Shown piece after piece: positions 16,183-25,219 of a stretch of DNA of 64,000 bases. Positions within the stretch are counted from its first letter, which is position 1; each line of letters begins with the position of its first letter. The notes under the pieces are model-generated. The model saw only the letters and a list, made by a program, of their open reading frames with translations. It was not told the origin of the DNA and ran no database searches. The position numbers and the translations under genes were made by a program. Origin of the DNA: Ferroacidibacillus organovorans (GTDB taxonomy: Bacteria > Bacillota > Bacilli > Alicyclobacillales > SLC66); the NCBI RefSeq assembly GCF_001642725.1, contig NZ_LSUQ01000008.1, forward strand, positions 1-64,000, in the 5' to 3' direction.

Positions 16183-17163
16183 GTTCACCATGACCATGAC
16201 CATGACCATGACCACGGTGGAGTGTTTCACTCTCATGCGCCCACTGGTCAAATGAATAAGGCATTTTTTCTGACACCGCTGATACTCGTCGTCGAAGTCA
16301 TGGGTGGCATATTGTCGCACAGTCTTGCACTCTTGTAAGATGCAGGCCACGTTCTGACGGAAATTGCGGCAATCGCACTATCATGGTTCGCGCTGAAGCA
16401 ATCTGAAAAACCACCGAGTGAAAAGATGACTTTTGGGTATCACCGTTCAGGCATTCTAGCCGCCCTGATTAACGGAATTACGCTCATAGCCATTACGCTC
16501 ATTATCCTCTGGGAAGCGTACAGCAGATTTCAGCATCCAGAGCATGTCACGACAACTTAGATGTTCATTAGTGCAGGTCTCGGACTGCTCATAAGTTTAT
16601 ATCTGGGTCTTGGAATGCTCCATGAGGAAAACCTGAACGTGAAGAGTGCCGTCCTGCACATGCTTAGAGATGCGGAGGCTTCCGCTGGTGTCATTGTCGG
16701 CGGAATTATAATCCTGTTCGCGCATTGGTACGTGATTGACCCGATATTGAGTATCCTTGTCGCAATTCTCATTGCCTTCGGTGCGTGGCGGATCGTGAAA
16801 CAGACGGTTGGTATCCTCATGGAAGGAACACCAAAAGGAATCGAGATCGATAACATTTTGAAAACGATCCGCAGTGTCAGTGGGATTCAGGACGTACACG
16901 ATGTCCATGTATGGAGCATCACGAGCGGGAGGAACGCTCTGTCGTGCCACGCGATTCTGGATGGTGGAATGACCATCAGGGAAAGCCAGAACATTCTACG
17001 AAAACTGGAATATGAACTGGCGCACAAAAATATCGGCCACATCACGGTTCAAACAGAAAATGGCGAACATCCTCACGAGGATTCAGTGCTTTGTACAGAT
17101 GAAGAGTCTGAGCATAATCACCAGCACTGCAAGAGGGCCGTGTGGCCTATTTTTTCATTCTAA
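16183..17163 (+). pseudogene. CzcD-like CDF metal transporter with two in-frame stop codons
   Basis: One plus-strand frame carries a whole CDF transporter: a His/Asp-rich leader (HHDHDHDHDHG), LILVVEVMGGILSHSLALL, a TAA at 16336-16338 where family members have Ser, DAGHVLTEIAAIALSWFALK, GYHRSGILAALING, a TAG at 16558-16560, then an uninterrupted C-terminal half with VKSAVLHMLRDAEAS and the cytoplasmic domain (HDVHVWSITSGRNALSCHA). CDF proteins export Zn/Cd/Co by proton antiport. The normal start is not visible. The tail runs through a likely terminator hairpin (17136-17156), so the original stop also seems lost. Confidence 0.75.
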
Positions 17164-17655
17164 CTCTGCTCAAAGTTCAGCGATCGCACAGGTCGAACAC
17201 CAAACTCCTGTCTCATCGGCACAGAGCCAAGAAGCTGTCACAATGCGGCGTAGTTATCCGACTCGACGAGCAGATGGAAAACGTGATCAGGCGCACCGTT
17301 CACTGCAAAATGGACTTTCACGCCCAGCTCCTCACAATGTTACGAGATTGTCGGCACGAATTCTTGCATAGCAGTTCTGACTTCCTCGTTATACATCGCA
17401 CACTGATCAGCACTGTGTCTGGCGGTGACGTGGAATAGGATGGTGATCCACTCCCTTTGACTATTTTGAACCTATGCCTCTCTTGCGCCCTCGCTCCCCC
17501 TGCCCCTTATCCCACCTCTCCAACCGTTGTTCAAGCGTTGCCCCATGCTAAAACTCGATAACTTGTGCCTTTTTCCTTACTTACGGTGATATGTCAGATG
17601 ACGTGACAAGCACTGCATATCGACAAGTCGGCTTAGTGTTCAATCGTATTGAATG
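17164..17655. other. intergenic region
   Basis: About 490 bases after the CDF pseudogene. Overlapping plus frames (17012-17371 and 17142-17438) have no ribosome binding sites and I recognise no family in them. Possibly further decayed DNA; nothing I can support. Confidence 0.35.
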
Positions 17656-17855
17656 CTACTCGTGGATGATATTCGGCCCAACGTAACGGTCTGTCCAGTG
17701 CTTTGCCTGCCCTTCGGTACGCTCCTTGGTTCGTTTGGCGGTGATGACCAAATCCCGCCATCGTTCCCACCGATTCTGGGGTCTTCAACATCGTAACCGT
17801 GATCCCGAAAATACAGAGCCGGTAGGCGTTCAAATTCGGTCAACGTCAGTTTCAA
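17656..17855 (-). pseudogene. remnant resembling an Mrr-type restriction endonuclease domain
   Basis: The minus strand encodes LTEFERLPALYFRDHGYDVE and GGNDGGI, then, after a one- or two-base frameshift, DLVITAKRTKERTEGQAKHW and VGPNIIHE. The pattern GG.DGGIDL followed by EGQAKHW matches the core of Mrr-like PD-(D/E)xK nuclease domains (GGxDGGIDL...QCKxW). Only about 65 codons remain and flanking DNA shows no partner. It could be a degraded restriction gene of an older defence locus. Confidence 0.45.
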
Positions 17856-18281
17856 TATAGGACTCTGAAGGATTTCTACGTCTGGACGTTTTGCAGGGAA
17901 AGTTCAGATGTTCGATTGGTCCTTCTTTTAGTTGTCACCTCTTGTTTTCGAGGATTTTCGTTTTCGCGAAGACTTAGTGTGGTAATTGCTTTAACTATGA
18001 CAGACAGTGCAATAATGCAACTTAACTCCATGCATAAACTGTGAGGGATGGCAATTAGCATGAAGTTTCGACAACCCCCAACATGATTCGATGGGAATAT
18101 CTTATACGCAGTGGCCCGCATATCCTTTTCCTCGAAATCGGTCAATGACCATCACCACACCCCGTAAAAACGTCTAGCGATACACCTTGAGAACTGTGCA
18201 AAAAGTGTGCGTCACAAGGAGTCCGGGTAAGCGGACTCCCTACACCAGTTTGTCGTTCGCCAACCACGCCATATCAACCGT
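17856..18281. other. intergenic region with a hairpin
   Basis: About 425 bases. A perfect hairpin (GGAGTCCG, loop GGTAAG, CGGACTCC) at 18218-18239 could end transcription of the small minus-strand gene that follows. A 17876-18145 minus frame has no ribosome binding site and no recognisable product. Confidence 0.4.
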
Positions 18282-18524
18282 CTAAATACCGTAATCCGTG
18301 GCAATTCTCAGCCGTCCATCGTATACCGGGGTACCTTCCAATACAGTGACATAGTGTGTTTCAAACAGCGTCAGACGAACTCTAGAACGGTTCTGAACGG
18401 CATGTTGCCTTATATAATCTACTCCGTCGCTCTGACGAAAACCCATCTGAAAAACCTTATGTAGATCCGTTGCCTCACGTAGCTGACCACAGGCTATGCA
18501 ATAGACAATGTTGAATAGTTCCAT
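18282..18524 (-). CDS. small hypothetical protein with CxxC
   Basis: An 80-residue protein from MELFNIVYCIACGQLREATD, preceded by GAGGAAGG about 5 bases upstream, a strong ribosome binding site that supports a real gene; an earlier in-frame ATG at 18554 lacks one. It contains one CxxC (CIAC), few hydrophobic residues and no signal peptide. I do not recognise a family. The hairpin at 18218-18239 lies just downstream. Confidence 0.5.
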   Translation of the reverse strand: MELFNIVYCIACGQLREATDLHKVFQMGFRQSDGVDYIRQHAVQNRSRVRLTLFETHYVTVLEGTPVYDGRLRIATDYGI

Positions 18525-18836
18525 ACACCCTTCCTCTACTTTATTGTTGGCCATATACCCGTGGTCACTGGTCGCATTTTACACATCAGATGCTTCTTTA
18601 AACTGAGTGATATTAGCCGCAGCCCAAGATCTCGTTTACGAGGTCAACATAGTGGATCTACTCATAAATGCCATATCAACCGCAAGTTCCGGTAACCCAA
18701 TACCGGCGCAAGAAGTATAGTATGAAATGGACAAGACGGTATATGTTAACCATTTCGTCATGGGGCAGATTTACGCGACAAACTGACGATTTCGGTATAC
18801 ACTAGGACTGTAACCAGTACAAACGAGGTGGTTTAC
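18525..18836. other. intergenic region between divergent genes
   Basis: About 310 bases separating the small minus-strand gene from the Bax-inhibitor-like gene. Promoters for both must lie here but I cannot name boxes with confidence. No gene seen. Confidence 0.4.
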
Positions 18837-19505
18837 ATGGAGAAATACTACACTCACCGACAGGATGTTGTTCGGTCGGGATACATGAGCAAAGTCTACG
18901 GGTGGATGTTTCTAGCACTTATGATCACGGCCGCGATGTCGATTATAACGCTCGGCTCACCGATGCTGGCGACCGTTGCCGTGCGTGGATTCTGGGTTCT
19001 GTTTCTTGTTGAAATTGGCATCGTCTTTTGGCTCTCGGCACGGGTTACCAAGATGCGGCCTGGAACGGCGACGTTGTGGTTCATTGTTTACGCGGCTCTG
19101 AATGGTGTTGTTCTAACGCCGATTGTCTTTCACTATACGGGTGCAACTGTCGCTTTGGCATTCGGGGTGGCGGCGTTGTCGTTTGGTGTGATGAGCATCT
19201 TTGGAGCCGTGACAAAGACTGATTTGACGCGCATCGGTAGCATTGCGTTTATGGGGCTCATCGGAATCCTCATTGCGTCGCTCGCGAACATGTTTCTACA
19301 CTCGTCGGGGATGAACTGGTTCATTTCCTACGCGGGTGTCGTGGTGTTCACATTATTGACTGCATGGGACACGCAGCGAATTCGAAATAACTCATTTTAT
19401 CAACGCTATTCAGTGATGGGATCGTTGACGTTGTATCTGGATTTCATCAACATCTTCCTGTTCCTCCTGTCCATCTTCGGCGGTGGTGGCGGACGTAGGA
19501 ATTAA
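18837..19505 (+). CDS. Bax inhibitor-1/YccA-family membrane protein
   Basis: 222 residues with about seven membrane segments, of the TMBIM/BI-1 family. Typical features are VYGWMFLALMITAAMSIITL near the N-terminus, FGVMSIFGAVTKTDLT in the middle, TAWDTQRIRN and a C-terminal YLDFINIFLFLLSIF. Bacterial members such as YetJ are proposed pH-sensitive calcium leak channels. The ATG at 18837 has GAGGTG 6 bases upstream; the in-frame GTG at 18828 is part of that site. Monocistronic, ended by the terminator at 19576. Confidence 0.88.
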   Translation: MEKYYTHRQDVVRSGYMSKVYGWMFLALMITAAMSIITLGSPMLATVAVRGFWVLFLVEIGIVFWLSARVTKMRPGTATLWFIVYAALNGVVLTPIVFHYTGATVALAFGVAALSFGVMSIFGAVTKTDLTRIGSIAFMGLIGILIASLANMFLHSSGMNWFISYAGVVVFTLLTAWDTQRIRNNSFYQRYSVMGSLTLYLDFINIFLFLLSIFGGGGGRRN

Positions 19506-19575
19506 ATCAGTTGGAACACGGATGAGCCGGACATCATCTCATCGTAATGCGAGTAACAGTTCACTTTGACGGACG

Positions 19576-19604
19576 AATCACTGGGTGACCAGTGATTCTT
19601 TTAT
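19576..19604 (+). terminator. rho-independent terminator
   Basis: GAATCACTGG and CCAGTGATTC pair perfectly around GTGA and are followed by TTTTA, about 70 bases after the BI-1-like gene. Confidence 0.8.
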
Positions 19605-19605
19605 G

Positions 19606-20023
19606 CGCTTTGGTAACCGTCAAAGCACAGCCTTTGCACTGTTAATGGAGGGGTAGCAAGGTCAGAACATTCAATCCCCACCGTACTTGCCGCGAGGATT
19701 TCTGGCCTGTTGGTATTTTGTATTCCTATTTCAGGATTTTGCATAATACCGATTTGGTTCGTGTCCTACACCCTATCTGGTGTGGCTGGAATTAGAACCA
19801 CACCAGATAGGAATCTGATGAATTCTGCAAAGTCCTCATTTAACAACGATCGCCAGAACCATGATGTTCATCTCTAGGCCAGTAGCCAATAGACATTCCC
19901 TTGGACGATATCGATTTCAATCGGCCATTGGCTACCTTTTTGGTGGATAACCTAGAGTTCTTTTCTAGTAGCGTTGGAACTGCAGGAGCATTTCTTCTTG
20001 TGACGCTTATGTTGGTTGTTTAA
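19606..20023. other. intergenic region with two large hairpins
   Basis: About 420 bases without a gene. A perfect 14-bp inverted repeat (CCTATCTGGTGTGG, 12-base loop, its complement) spans 19772-19811 without a T-run. A longer stem (GTAGCCAAT at 19882-19890 with ATTGGCTAC at 19927-19935, then CTTTTT) could be a terminator. What these serve is unclear since no gene precedes them. Confidence 0.55.
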
Positions 20024-20281
20024 CGCTAACACATCCTCATTCGAGTCACCATTGCGTCCTCAGTGGCTATCACGATTATTTCCAATTGGGATAATGGCGA
20101 GGAATCTGTGGGCAGGGGATGTCTTGCTTGGCCCGTCCTCATTCTGATCTGGACCATAATCGTTGGTGCTCCCCTTGGTGCTCACTTTGGGAAACAAGTC
20201 AGAATAAAGTGGCCACAGATCATACTGGCACTACTCATTTTGACCACGTGAGTAAAAGTATGGATCCACTTGTTTTTATGA
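20024..20281 (+). pseudogene. remnant of a TauE/SafE (TSUP) membrane transporter C-terminus
   Basis: The plus strand reads RVTIASSVAITIIS, then WPVLILIWTIIVGAPLGAHF, GKQVRIKWPQIILALLIL, a TGA, and VKVWIHLFL. This order matches the last two helices and tail of TSUP-family transporters (...GAPLGAKLGKK...ILA.LILATAIKIW). The part between reads sensibly only after two frame changes (AGDVLLGP in another frame). Only about 85 codons are left. Low identity and decay keep this tentative. Confidence 0.5.
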
Positions 20282-21430
20282 TGATGCATTACCATCACTT
20301 CAACTTTACTCGCTCCTTCCCGTTAGCGTGAACTTGTGTGCGATTAGGGGTTCCTATGCTAAACTTACAAATCGAGGAGTTGACATGTCTTTGTAATGTT
20401 TAGGTTCCCAGACTCCCGCTCTAGTGCTAGGAATTGTGCATCAACATAACGGAGTACTGATCCCCGAAGACGTCCTTTCAGTTCAAACTTATCAAGGAAT
20501 TTCGCATGTCTTGCGTAACGTGTTTTAGTTTTATAAGTTCGTGTCCCTTCTCCATGCACTTCTACCCTGAAGCGAGTCAAGATTCACCGTATGCACTGCG
20601 GCTGTCTGTCCGGGAGGATCAAGACGGCGTTCCCCCTCTATCTCAACATCCCTGTCGCGGTAGATTTTGCCCTCGCAGTTCCGAGGAGGGATTCTCTCGC
20701 CCATCGATATGCTAGTCGCAACCCAATAGTTACAAAGACAAATGAGAGTTTACGTGCTGTGCTCAACAAGTTGAGCAGTATGTCAGGTGTGTTCTCATTG
20801 TTAAAATCCGAAAATAATTTTCACTCGTAATTAGACTAGTCGAACACCCCCCTAAATCGACAGTAAGTGCAATTTAGAGGTGGTAAGGTGACGATACGGT
20901 GTGTAGATATGAGGGTTGTCAATATGTTTAAGCGTTTCTATCGTGGAATAAAGCTGAGAGTCTGCCCATCAAACGAAGAAAGAAAGGAGTCAGAACACAT
21001 CTGCCACTCCCGCTCTCGGAATCTGTCTGCCAGGTCAGTCGAACGACGATTCTACATGTAGTGCGGATGGACGCAGTGCAATGTCATCCACGGGGAAGCA
21101 TGATCGTAAGCCGAGTCAAAATCAATGACGCCGAAAAACGAAGGCTTAGCTGGTCACTATGGCATGCGAAAATCTGAATATCATCGAAATCGTTTTTCGA
21201 AGATACACCGCACGGTTCTATGACACATTCTTATGACCTGCAAGGATGAACTACGAAAGGGATCTACCTGGACGAATTGCGAATGGTCACTAGAAGCCAT
21301 TCAATGGCGATATAAGCCTTCATACCGTCATTAAGAAGGCAGATTGGTTAGATATTGAGTCACACGTTTTCATTGATCTGTGGAAACGCTTTACTGAAAC
21401 GAATATTTACTCTCACGGGAGGAACCAAAC
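20282..21430. other. long region without a recognisable gene
   Basis: About 1.15 kb. Several short frames on both strands (20365-20580 minus, 20591-20830 plus, 20867-21061 plus) lack good ribosome binding sites and match nothing I know. Given the relics around it, decayed DNA is likely. The last 40 bases supply the ribosome binding site of the ywmB-like gene. Confidence 0.4.
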
Positions 21431-22213
21431 TTGAAACGGTTACTATGGATCGTCTCGTTTATGCTACTTGGAACCTTATTTGTACATTCTGCATATGCCA
21501 CGGCCAATTCCAATTCTCAAACAGTGTCGGCGAGTCGGGAAGCTAGCTATCTGGAAAAAGCCTTTCAAGTGACCAACGCGCATGCCACGGGATTTGTAAT
21601 ACATGATTTCAGCACAGTCAATCACAGTTACTTGCCGTCAGCAACTACCCAACGTCTAGCCATTGATGTCGCGAGCAGATTGGGACTTACGGATTTACGG
21701 GGGAAAGCGCAAATTAAAGAAGGGGAGCATCTCTTCGAATTAAGTGGAAAGTGGCCACAAATGGAGGTTTTGGTCGTTGTGAGCAGCTTGAATCATACTG
21801 CTATGGGCCATTTAGACCTGCAAAATGACACAACAGTAGTGATTCGAGCGGTATCTAATACCGACTCCCTGAAGTCGTTGCCGTTACGGATGAACTCCAT
21901 TGTAAACGCCTTGTCCGAATCGCACATTACCCCACAAATTGATGCTTACATCCATGGCACACTTCCTAGTGAGTTGACTCAAACCCAGACTGCCAAGGTG
22001 GTTGCACACGCTCTCACAAGTGTAGACGCTCACCGAGTAGAGGCCCTTCAAACCAAGGACATAACCAGTGTATCTGCATATTCTCCCGAGGACTCTTTAT
22101 ACATCGTAACCCGTCAAAACAAGATGAATTTACAGGTTGCACTCCACTATGATTCGAACCAAAGAAATACGAATGTTTATGTTGGTGTTCCGTTTATCAC
22201 TGACAATTACTGA
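21431..22213 (+). CDS. ywmB: YwmB-family secreted protein
   Basis: 260 residues with an N-terminal signal peptide (KRLLWIVSFMLLGTLFVHSA). The C-terminus, SVSAYSPEDSLYIVTRQNKM, NLQVALHYDS and YVGVPFITDNY, closely follows Bacillus YwmB (SISAF...KMNLQIAL...VGTPIVTTEY). YwmB has a fold related to TATA-box-binding protein; its function is unknown, but it is kept in endospore formers. TTG start with GGGAGG 8 bases upstream. It appears to be monocistronic. Confidence 0.8.
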   Translation: MKRLLWIVSFMLLGTLFVHSAYATANSNSQTVSASREASYLEKAFQVTNAHATGFVIHDFSTVNHSYLPSATTQRLAIDVASRLGLTDLRGKAQIKEGEHLFELSGKWPQMEVLVVVSSLNHTAMGHLDLQNDTTVVIRAVSNTDSLKSLPLRMNSIVNALSESHITPQIDAYIHGTLPSELTQTQTAKVVAHALTSVDAHRVEALQTKDITSVSAYSPEDSLYIVTRQNKMNLQVALHYDSNQRNTNVYVGVPFITDNY

Positions 22214-22236
22214 GCAAAATGAGATCCAGCCGTATG

Positions 22237-22440
22237 TCAGCGGATCGCGGCCAATATCAAATACAAGCCGTTGCTCAGTTTGACCACATCGCCAACAACG
22301 GCCAATGCAATTTCCCGCATCAAAACCTCTTGCTCCTGCTCATCCTTTGCTCGAATGAAAATTGCATTTCCAGGATTTATTTGTTCAATGGAATGTGACA
22401 ATGTACCAATAAGAGCGTAAATCTGATTCGGATTACTCAT
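22237..22440 (-). CDS. small partner protein of the YIEGIA protein
   Basis: A 67-residue soluble protein that starts 8 bases inside the end of the YIEGIA gene, so the two are translationally coupled. In spore-forming Bacillota the YIEGIA-domain membrane protein is regularly followed by such a short gene, annotated as its capping-complex subunit. The sequence (PNQIYALIGTLSHSIEQINP, NAIFIRAKDEQEQEVLMREI) fits that role by position and size. Confidence 0.7.
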   Translation of the reverse strand: MSNPNQIYALIGTLSHSIEQINPGNAIFIRAKDEQEQEVLMREIALAVVGDVVKLSNGLYLILAAIR

Positions 22441-23401
22441 GCCGGTTCACCCAGTTTCGAAGCGGAGAATGCGTCTTTTTGGAAGTCTCAAGAACCGGGG
22501 TATGCCTTACAATTTGAATCATTCTTTCTTCGTCGCGAATAATTGGCACAATGGCAAAAGCGATACGCCCATCATCATAGTTTTTCCTCATGTAATGATA
22601 TCTCTTAACGCCAAGTCCTCGTGTCAACTCGAACAAGATCGCCTGCCGTTGTCCAAAGTTGTCAAGGGTCACTCTGAAGTGCTGGTGCTTCGGTTTTACA
22701 ATCACCGCCATCCCTTCCGTTGTGAGCATTTCCTGGCCCCGTTCGATGCCAACTCTATTGGATACAAACATGTCGTCAACGTACAACTCATGATTGCGAA
22801 TATGGATCTGTGCGACTGTCACGTCCGCTAAATCAGCGATAATCTGACCTTTCGTCATGCGAGACAATAGGACGAACACACAGATCCCACCAGCAATTCC
22901 TGCGATAACTCGTGATAACGGAGAGTTATGTTCCATCACTTCCATAATCACGCCGATGACGAGTGCTACACTAAGTGCGGAGTAGTTTCTGGCTTCAAAC
23001 GTTTTTGCAATCCCATCAATGTAGGCGTGTCCTCGGTGCGTATACTCGACATCTTCCAACAAGAGCAAACTCTTCTGCTCCAATTGGCGAACTGCTTGGA
23101 ACTGTCGAATGGCGAGGGCCAGAAATGTCACAGCCGTAAAGTTCCCCGTTATGACTGCTGGAACCATCACCGCTCCTAATAATGCCGCCACAAAACCTAA
23201 AACCGCCTGGTTCAGATATCCATTTGGAAACGTTGGATATTGCCGATAGTCTTCCCGGAGCGTGGCAATGCGGCTCAATGTCCCGCAGATGATCGCCGTG
23301 ATAATTTCAACGAGATGTGGAGTGGAAAGTAATTGTGAACGCACTTGACGCATCCTTCCAGAATTCTTGTAAGACAGTATTCCCACAAATGACAACAACA
23401 T
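22433..23401 (-). CDS. YIEGIA-family membrane protein
   Basis: About 322 residues. The name-giving motif appears as HAYIDGIAKTFEARNYSAL. Four to five membrane segments lie in the first 190 residues (for example LNQAVLGFVAALLGAVMVPA and VIAGIAGGICVFVLLS), followed by a cytoplasmic domain (KGQIIADLADVTVAQIHIRN). Found in endospore formers; role uncertain. I chose the ATG at 23401 (MLLSFVGIL) because GGAG precedes it by 8-9 bases; a GTG at 23419 is the alternative and has an in-frame stop just upstream. Confidence 0.82.
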   Translation of the reverse strand: MLLSFVGILSYKNSGRMRQVRSQLLSTPHLVEIITAIICGTLSRIATLREDYRQYPTFPNGYLNQAVLGFVAALLGAVMVPAVITGNFTAVTFLALAIRQFQAVRQLEQKSLLLLEDVEYTHRGHAYIDGIAKTFEARNYSALSVALVIGVIMEVMEHNSPLSRVIAGIAGGICVFVLLSRMTKGQIIADLADVTVAQIHIRNHELYVDDMFVSNRVGIERGQEMLTTEGMAVIVKPKHQHFRVTLDNFGQRQAILFELTRGLGVKRYHYMRKNYDDGRIAFAIVPIIRDEERMIQIVRHTPVLETSKKTHSPLRNWVNRHE

Positions 23402-23540
23402 GCCAAAAACTCCACTCACCCAGCGTGAAGAGGATCAAGCTTGGAATGCCCATCCTCCGATTCCACTATTTCGCCAATGCAAGTCTGATAGCAACGTGAT
23501 AGGGTTTAGGCGATACACACAACAACGCCGAATCCTGATA

Positions 23541-23625
23541 AAGGTACGGGGGACAACTCTTGGGGTGAATGTGCTTGCACTAGGGCAATCCCTGCCCGAA
23601 CCCGTCAACTAACCTCGGAGGCATA
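23541..23625 (+). promoter_or_regulatory. c-di-AMP (ydaO/yuaA-type) riboswitch
   Basis: The leader before the NlpC/P60 gene has the conserved blocks of this class in order: CGGGGGAC, GGGGTGAAT, a short stem ending TAGGG, then CCCGAACCCGTCAACTAACC and TCGGAGGC, ending just before the ribosome binding site. The same blocks recur in the leader at 43112-43205. This class binds cyclic di-AMP and usually lowers expression of wall hydrolases and osmolyte or potassium transporters when c-di-AMP is high. Here the control may be translational since the start codon follows within about 15 bases. Confidence 0.85.
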
Positions 23626-23636
23626 AGGGGGACACC

Positions 23637-24455
23637 ATGAGTAAACAGCGTTCTAAGCTGATGACTCGTTTGATTCTGTCCGGAGTCACAGGCCTAATGG
23701 CTTTGGGGAGTTTTGCAACGATCGCCCAGGCCGCGACCACACGTAGTACCGTTGAGGTAACTCGGGCGGCGTATCTCATTTCAGCTCCGCATTTAGATTC
23801 ACACCGAATTGCACTAGAATCGACGGGGAGTTCTCTACAAACCTTGTCGGGCAGCACGCAAGCTTGGTGGCACGTGAAAGATAGCAAGGGCCGAACTGGG
23901 TACATCACAAGGAATACCCGCTGGACAACCAGTTTGAGTGAAGGAACATCCGCCACAACAACAAGTGGACAAGCATCTGCATCAACTGCGGGATCCGCGA
24001 CCACTTCCAGCCAGCTACCCCCTGACGTCCAGTATGATCCTAGTGTTCACCCGCTTGCATCACTGTATGCAAGCTATCAGACTAAAGTCGATGCAGTACT
24101 GCAAGTTGCCAAAAGCAAATTGGGTACACCATACATTTGGGGTCACAACGAAGATAGGGGACAATACGGATTTGATTGCTCCAACTACACTGCGTACGTG
24201 TATCACCACGCGTTAGGATATAAAATGAGCGGTGCATCTCAAGTGCAGTACCATAGCGTCGGCAAACCGGTTCCTATCAAGGACATGCGTCCGGGCGACC
24301 TGGTGATCATGGATAAAGGCGGTCACGTAGGAATTTATGTGGGCAATGGGCAAATGATTCAGGAAGGCGGCGGACTGAAAAAGGTTGGGTACCTGCCGTT
24401 ACATCCTGGCTCCTACTGGTACAAGCACATTACTATTGTGAAGCGTATGTTCTGA
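23637..24455 (+). CDS. secreted NlpC/P60 peptidoglycan endopeptidase with SH3-like domain
   Basis: 272 residues: signal peptide (residues 1-32, ending AQAA), a bacterial SH3-like domain (about 35-100; WWHVKDSKGRTGYI), a Ser/Thr/Ala linker, and a C-terminal NlpC/P60 domain (from about 150). The catalytic Cys is in FDCSNYTAYVYHH, the His in GGHVGIYVGNGQMIQ. Such enzymes cut gamma-D-Glu-diamino acid bonds in the wall. AAGGGGGA lies before the ATG. Expression is set by the c-di-AMP riboswitch in the leader; a hairpin at 24457-24482 ends the unit. Confidence 0.88.
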   Translation: MSKQRSKLMTRLILSGVTGLMALGSFATIAQAATTRSTVEVTRAAYLISAPHLDSHRIALESTGSSLQTLSGSTQAWWHVKDSKGRTGYITRNTRWTTSLSEGTSATTTSGQASASTAGSATTSSQLPPDVQYDPSVHPLASLYASYQTKVDAVLQVAKSKLGTPYIWGHNEDRGQYGFDCSNYTAYVYHHALGYKMSGASQVQYHSVGKPVPIKDMRPGDLVIMDKGGHVGIYVGNGQMIQEGGGLKKVGYLPLHPGSYWYKHITIVKRMF

Positions 24456-24456
24456 C

Positions 24457-24482
24457 ACAGGGTGGCCCGTTGGCCACTCTGT
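24457..24482. terminator. hairpin terminator
   Basis: ACAGGGTGGCC pairs with GGCCACTCTGT around CGTT, one G-T pair. It lies between the convergent NlpC/P60 and acetyltransferase genes and may serve both. Confidence 0.6.
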
Positions 24483-24503
24483 CTTAGCTATGCCGACCAG
24501 GAG

Positions 24504-25130
24504 CTACGCTTTCCAGATGAGCCCATGCGACCTGTCAAGACACGATTTATCTATGTTTTTTGTGGATGAGATGCCACTCCAACTGGTTTTTATCCAATCG
24601 TCAAATGATATAGTCATTCGAACCCGCTCTTCTCCGTTGATGTGATGCGGACACGGGGCACCATCCTTTTCCAACCCCAGCTTCTGTGCACATCGAATCA
24701 TTCGGTGATTGGCCGATTTGGTGGTCAAACATATCGTCATCGGTGACAATTGGCGGAATATAAAGTTTATCCAGAGTGCAAGGGCATTCGTCCCATACCC
24801 TTTGTTCCACATTTCGGGTTCAAAAATTGCGATGCCCACTTCGATGGTCTGAGTCAACCTGGATTCCCAATCATACAGTACCATCCCGGTGATCGTCTCA
24901 CCGATCTCGATTAACAACCAACGTTCAAAGCTCTGGCTATCCAAATGCGATTGCATACGCTCCATATACCCATCAAAAGTGATTTCCCCAATCGGATCCT
25001 TTGCTCCATCTAAGTCACGCCAAGTAGCGTATTCATCCGCAAAGAACCTTTGAAAAAGAACGGACAGGTCTCTCTGTTCAATACTTCGCAGCACAATTTC
25101 CGCCACAGTCATTCTCACATTATGTAACAT
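24504..25130 (-). CDS. GNAT-family N-acetyltransferase
   Basis: About 208 residues of the RimJ/RimL-like GNAT fold: LRSIEQRDL near the start, a central TITGMVLYDW strand, EVGIAIFEPEMWNKGYGTNA with the acetyl-CoA loop (NKGYGTNAL), and SANHRMIRCAQKLGLEKDG. Substrate not predictable. The ATG at 25130 has GAGGGTGG upstream and is preferred over in-frame ATGs at 25163 and 25112. The last 30 residues after SFDDWIK are an unusual tail. Divergent from the thioredoxin lipoprotein. Confidence 0.75.
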   Translation of the reverse strand: MLHNVRMTVAEIVLRSIEQRDLSVLFQRFFADEYATWRDLDGAKDPIGEITFDGYMERMQSHLDSQSFERWLLIEIGETITGMVLYDWESRLTQTIEVGIAIFEPEMWNKGYGTNALALWINFIFRQLSPMTICLTTKSANHRMIRCAQKLGLEKDGAPCPHHINGEERVRMTISFDDWIKTSWSGISSTKNIDKSCLDRSHGLIWKA

Positions 25131-25219
25131 GTCCCGCCACCCTCTTTTAGGTTTTGGTTGCATGGTAGAATTGAAACGCTTATGCTGAAGCCATAGAACA
25201 GCAAAAGGAAGTGGGAATT

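Noticed and set aside
15976-16350. Minus-strand frame of 124 codons
   Set aside because: Crosses a CDF remnant and the His-rich leader of another CDF gene in the wrong frames.
20365-20830. Short frames on both strands in the gene-poor region
   Set aside because: No ribosome binding sites, no family resemblance, overlapping each other.
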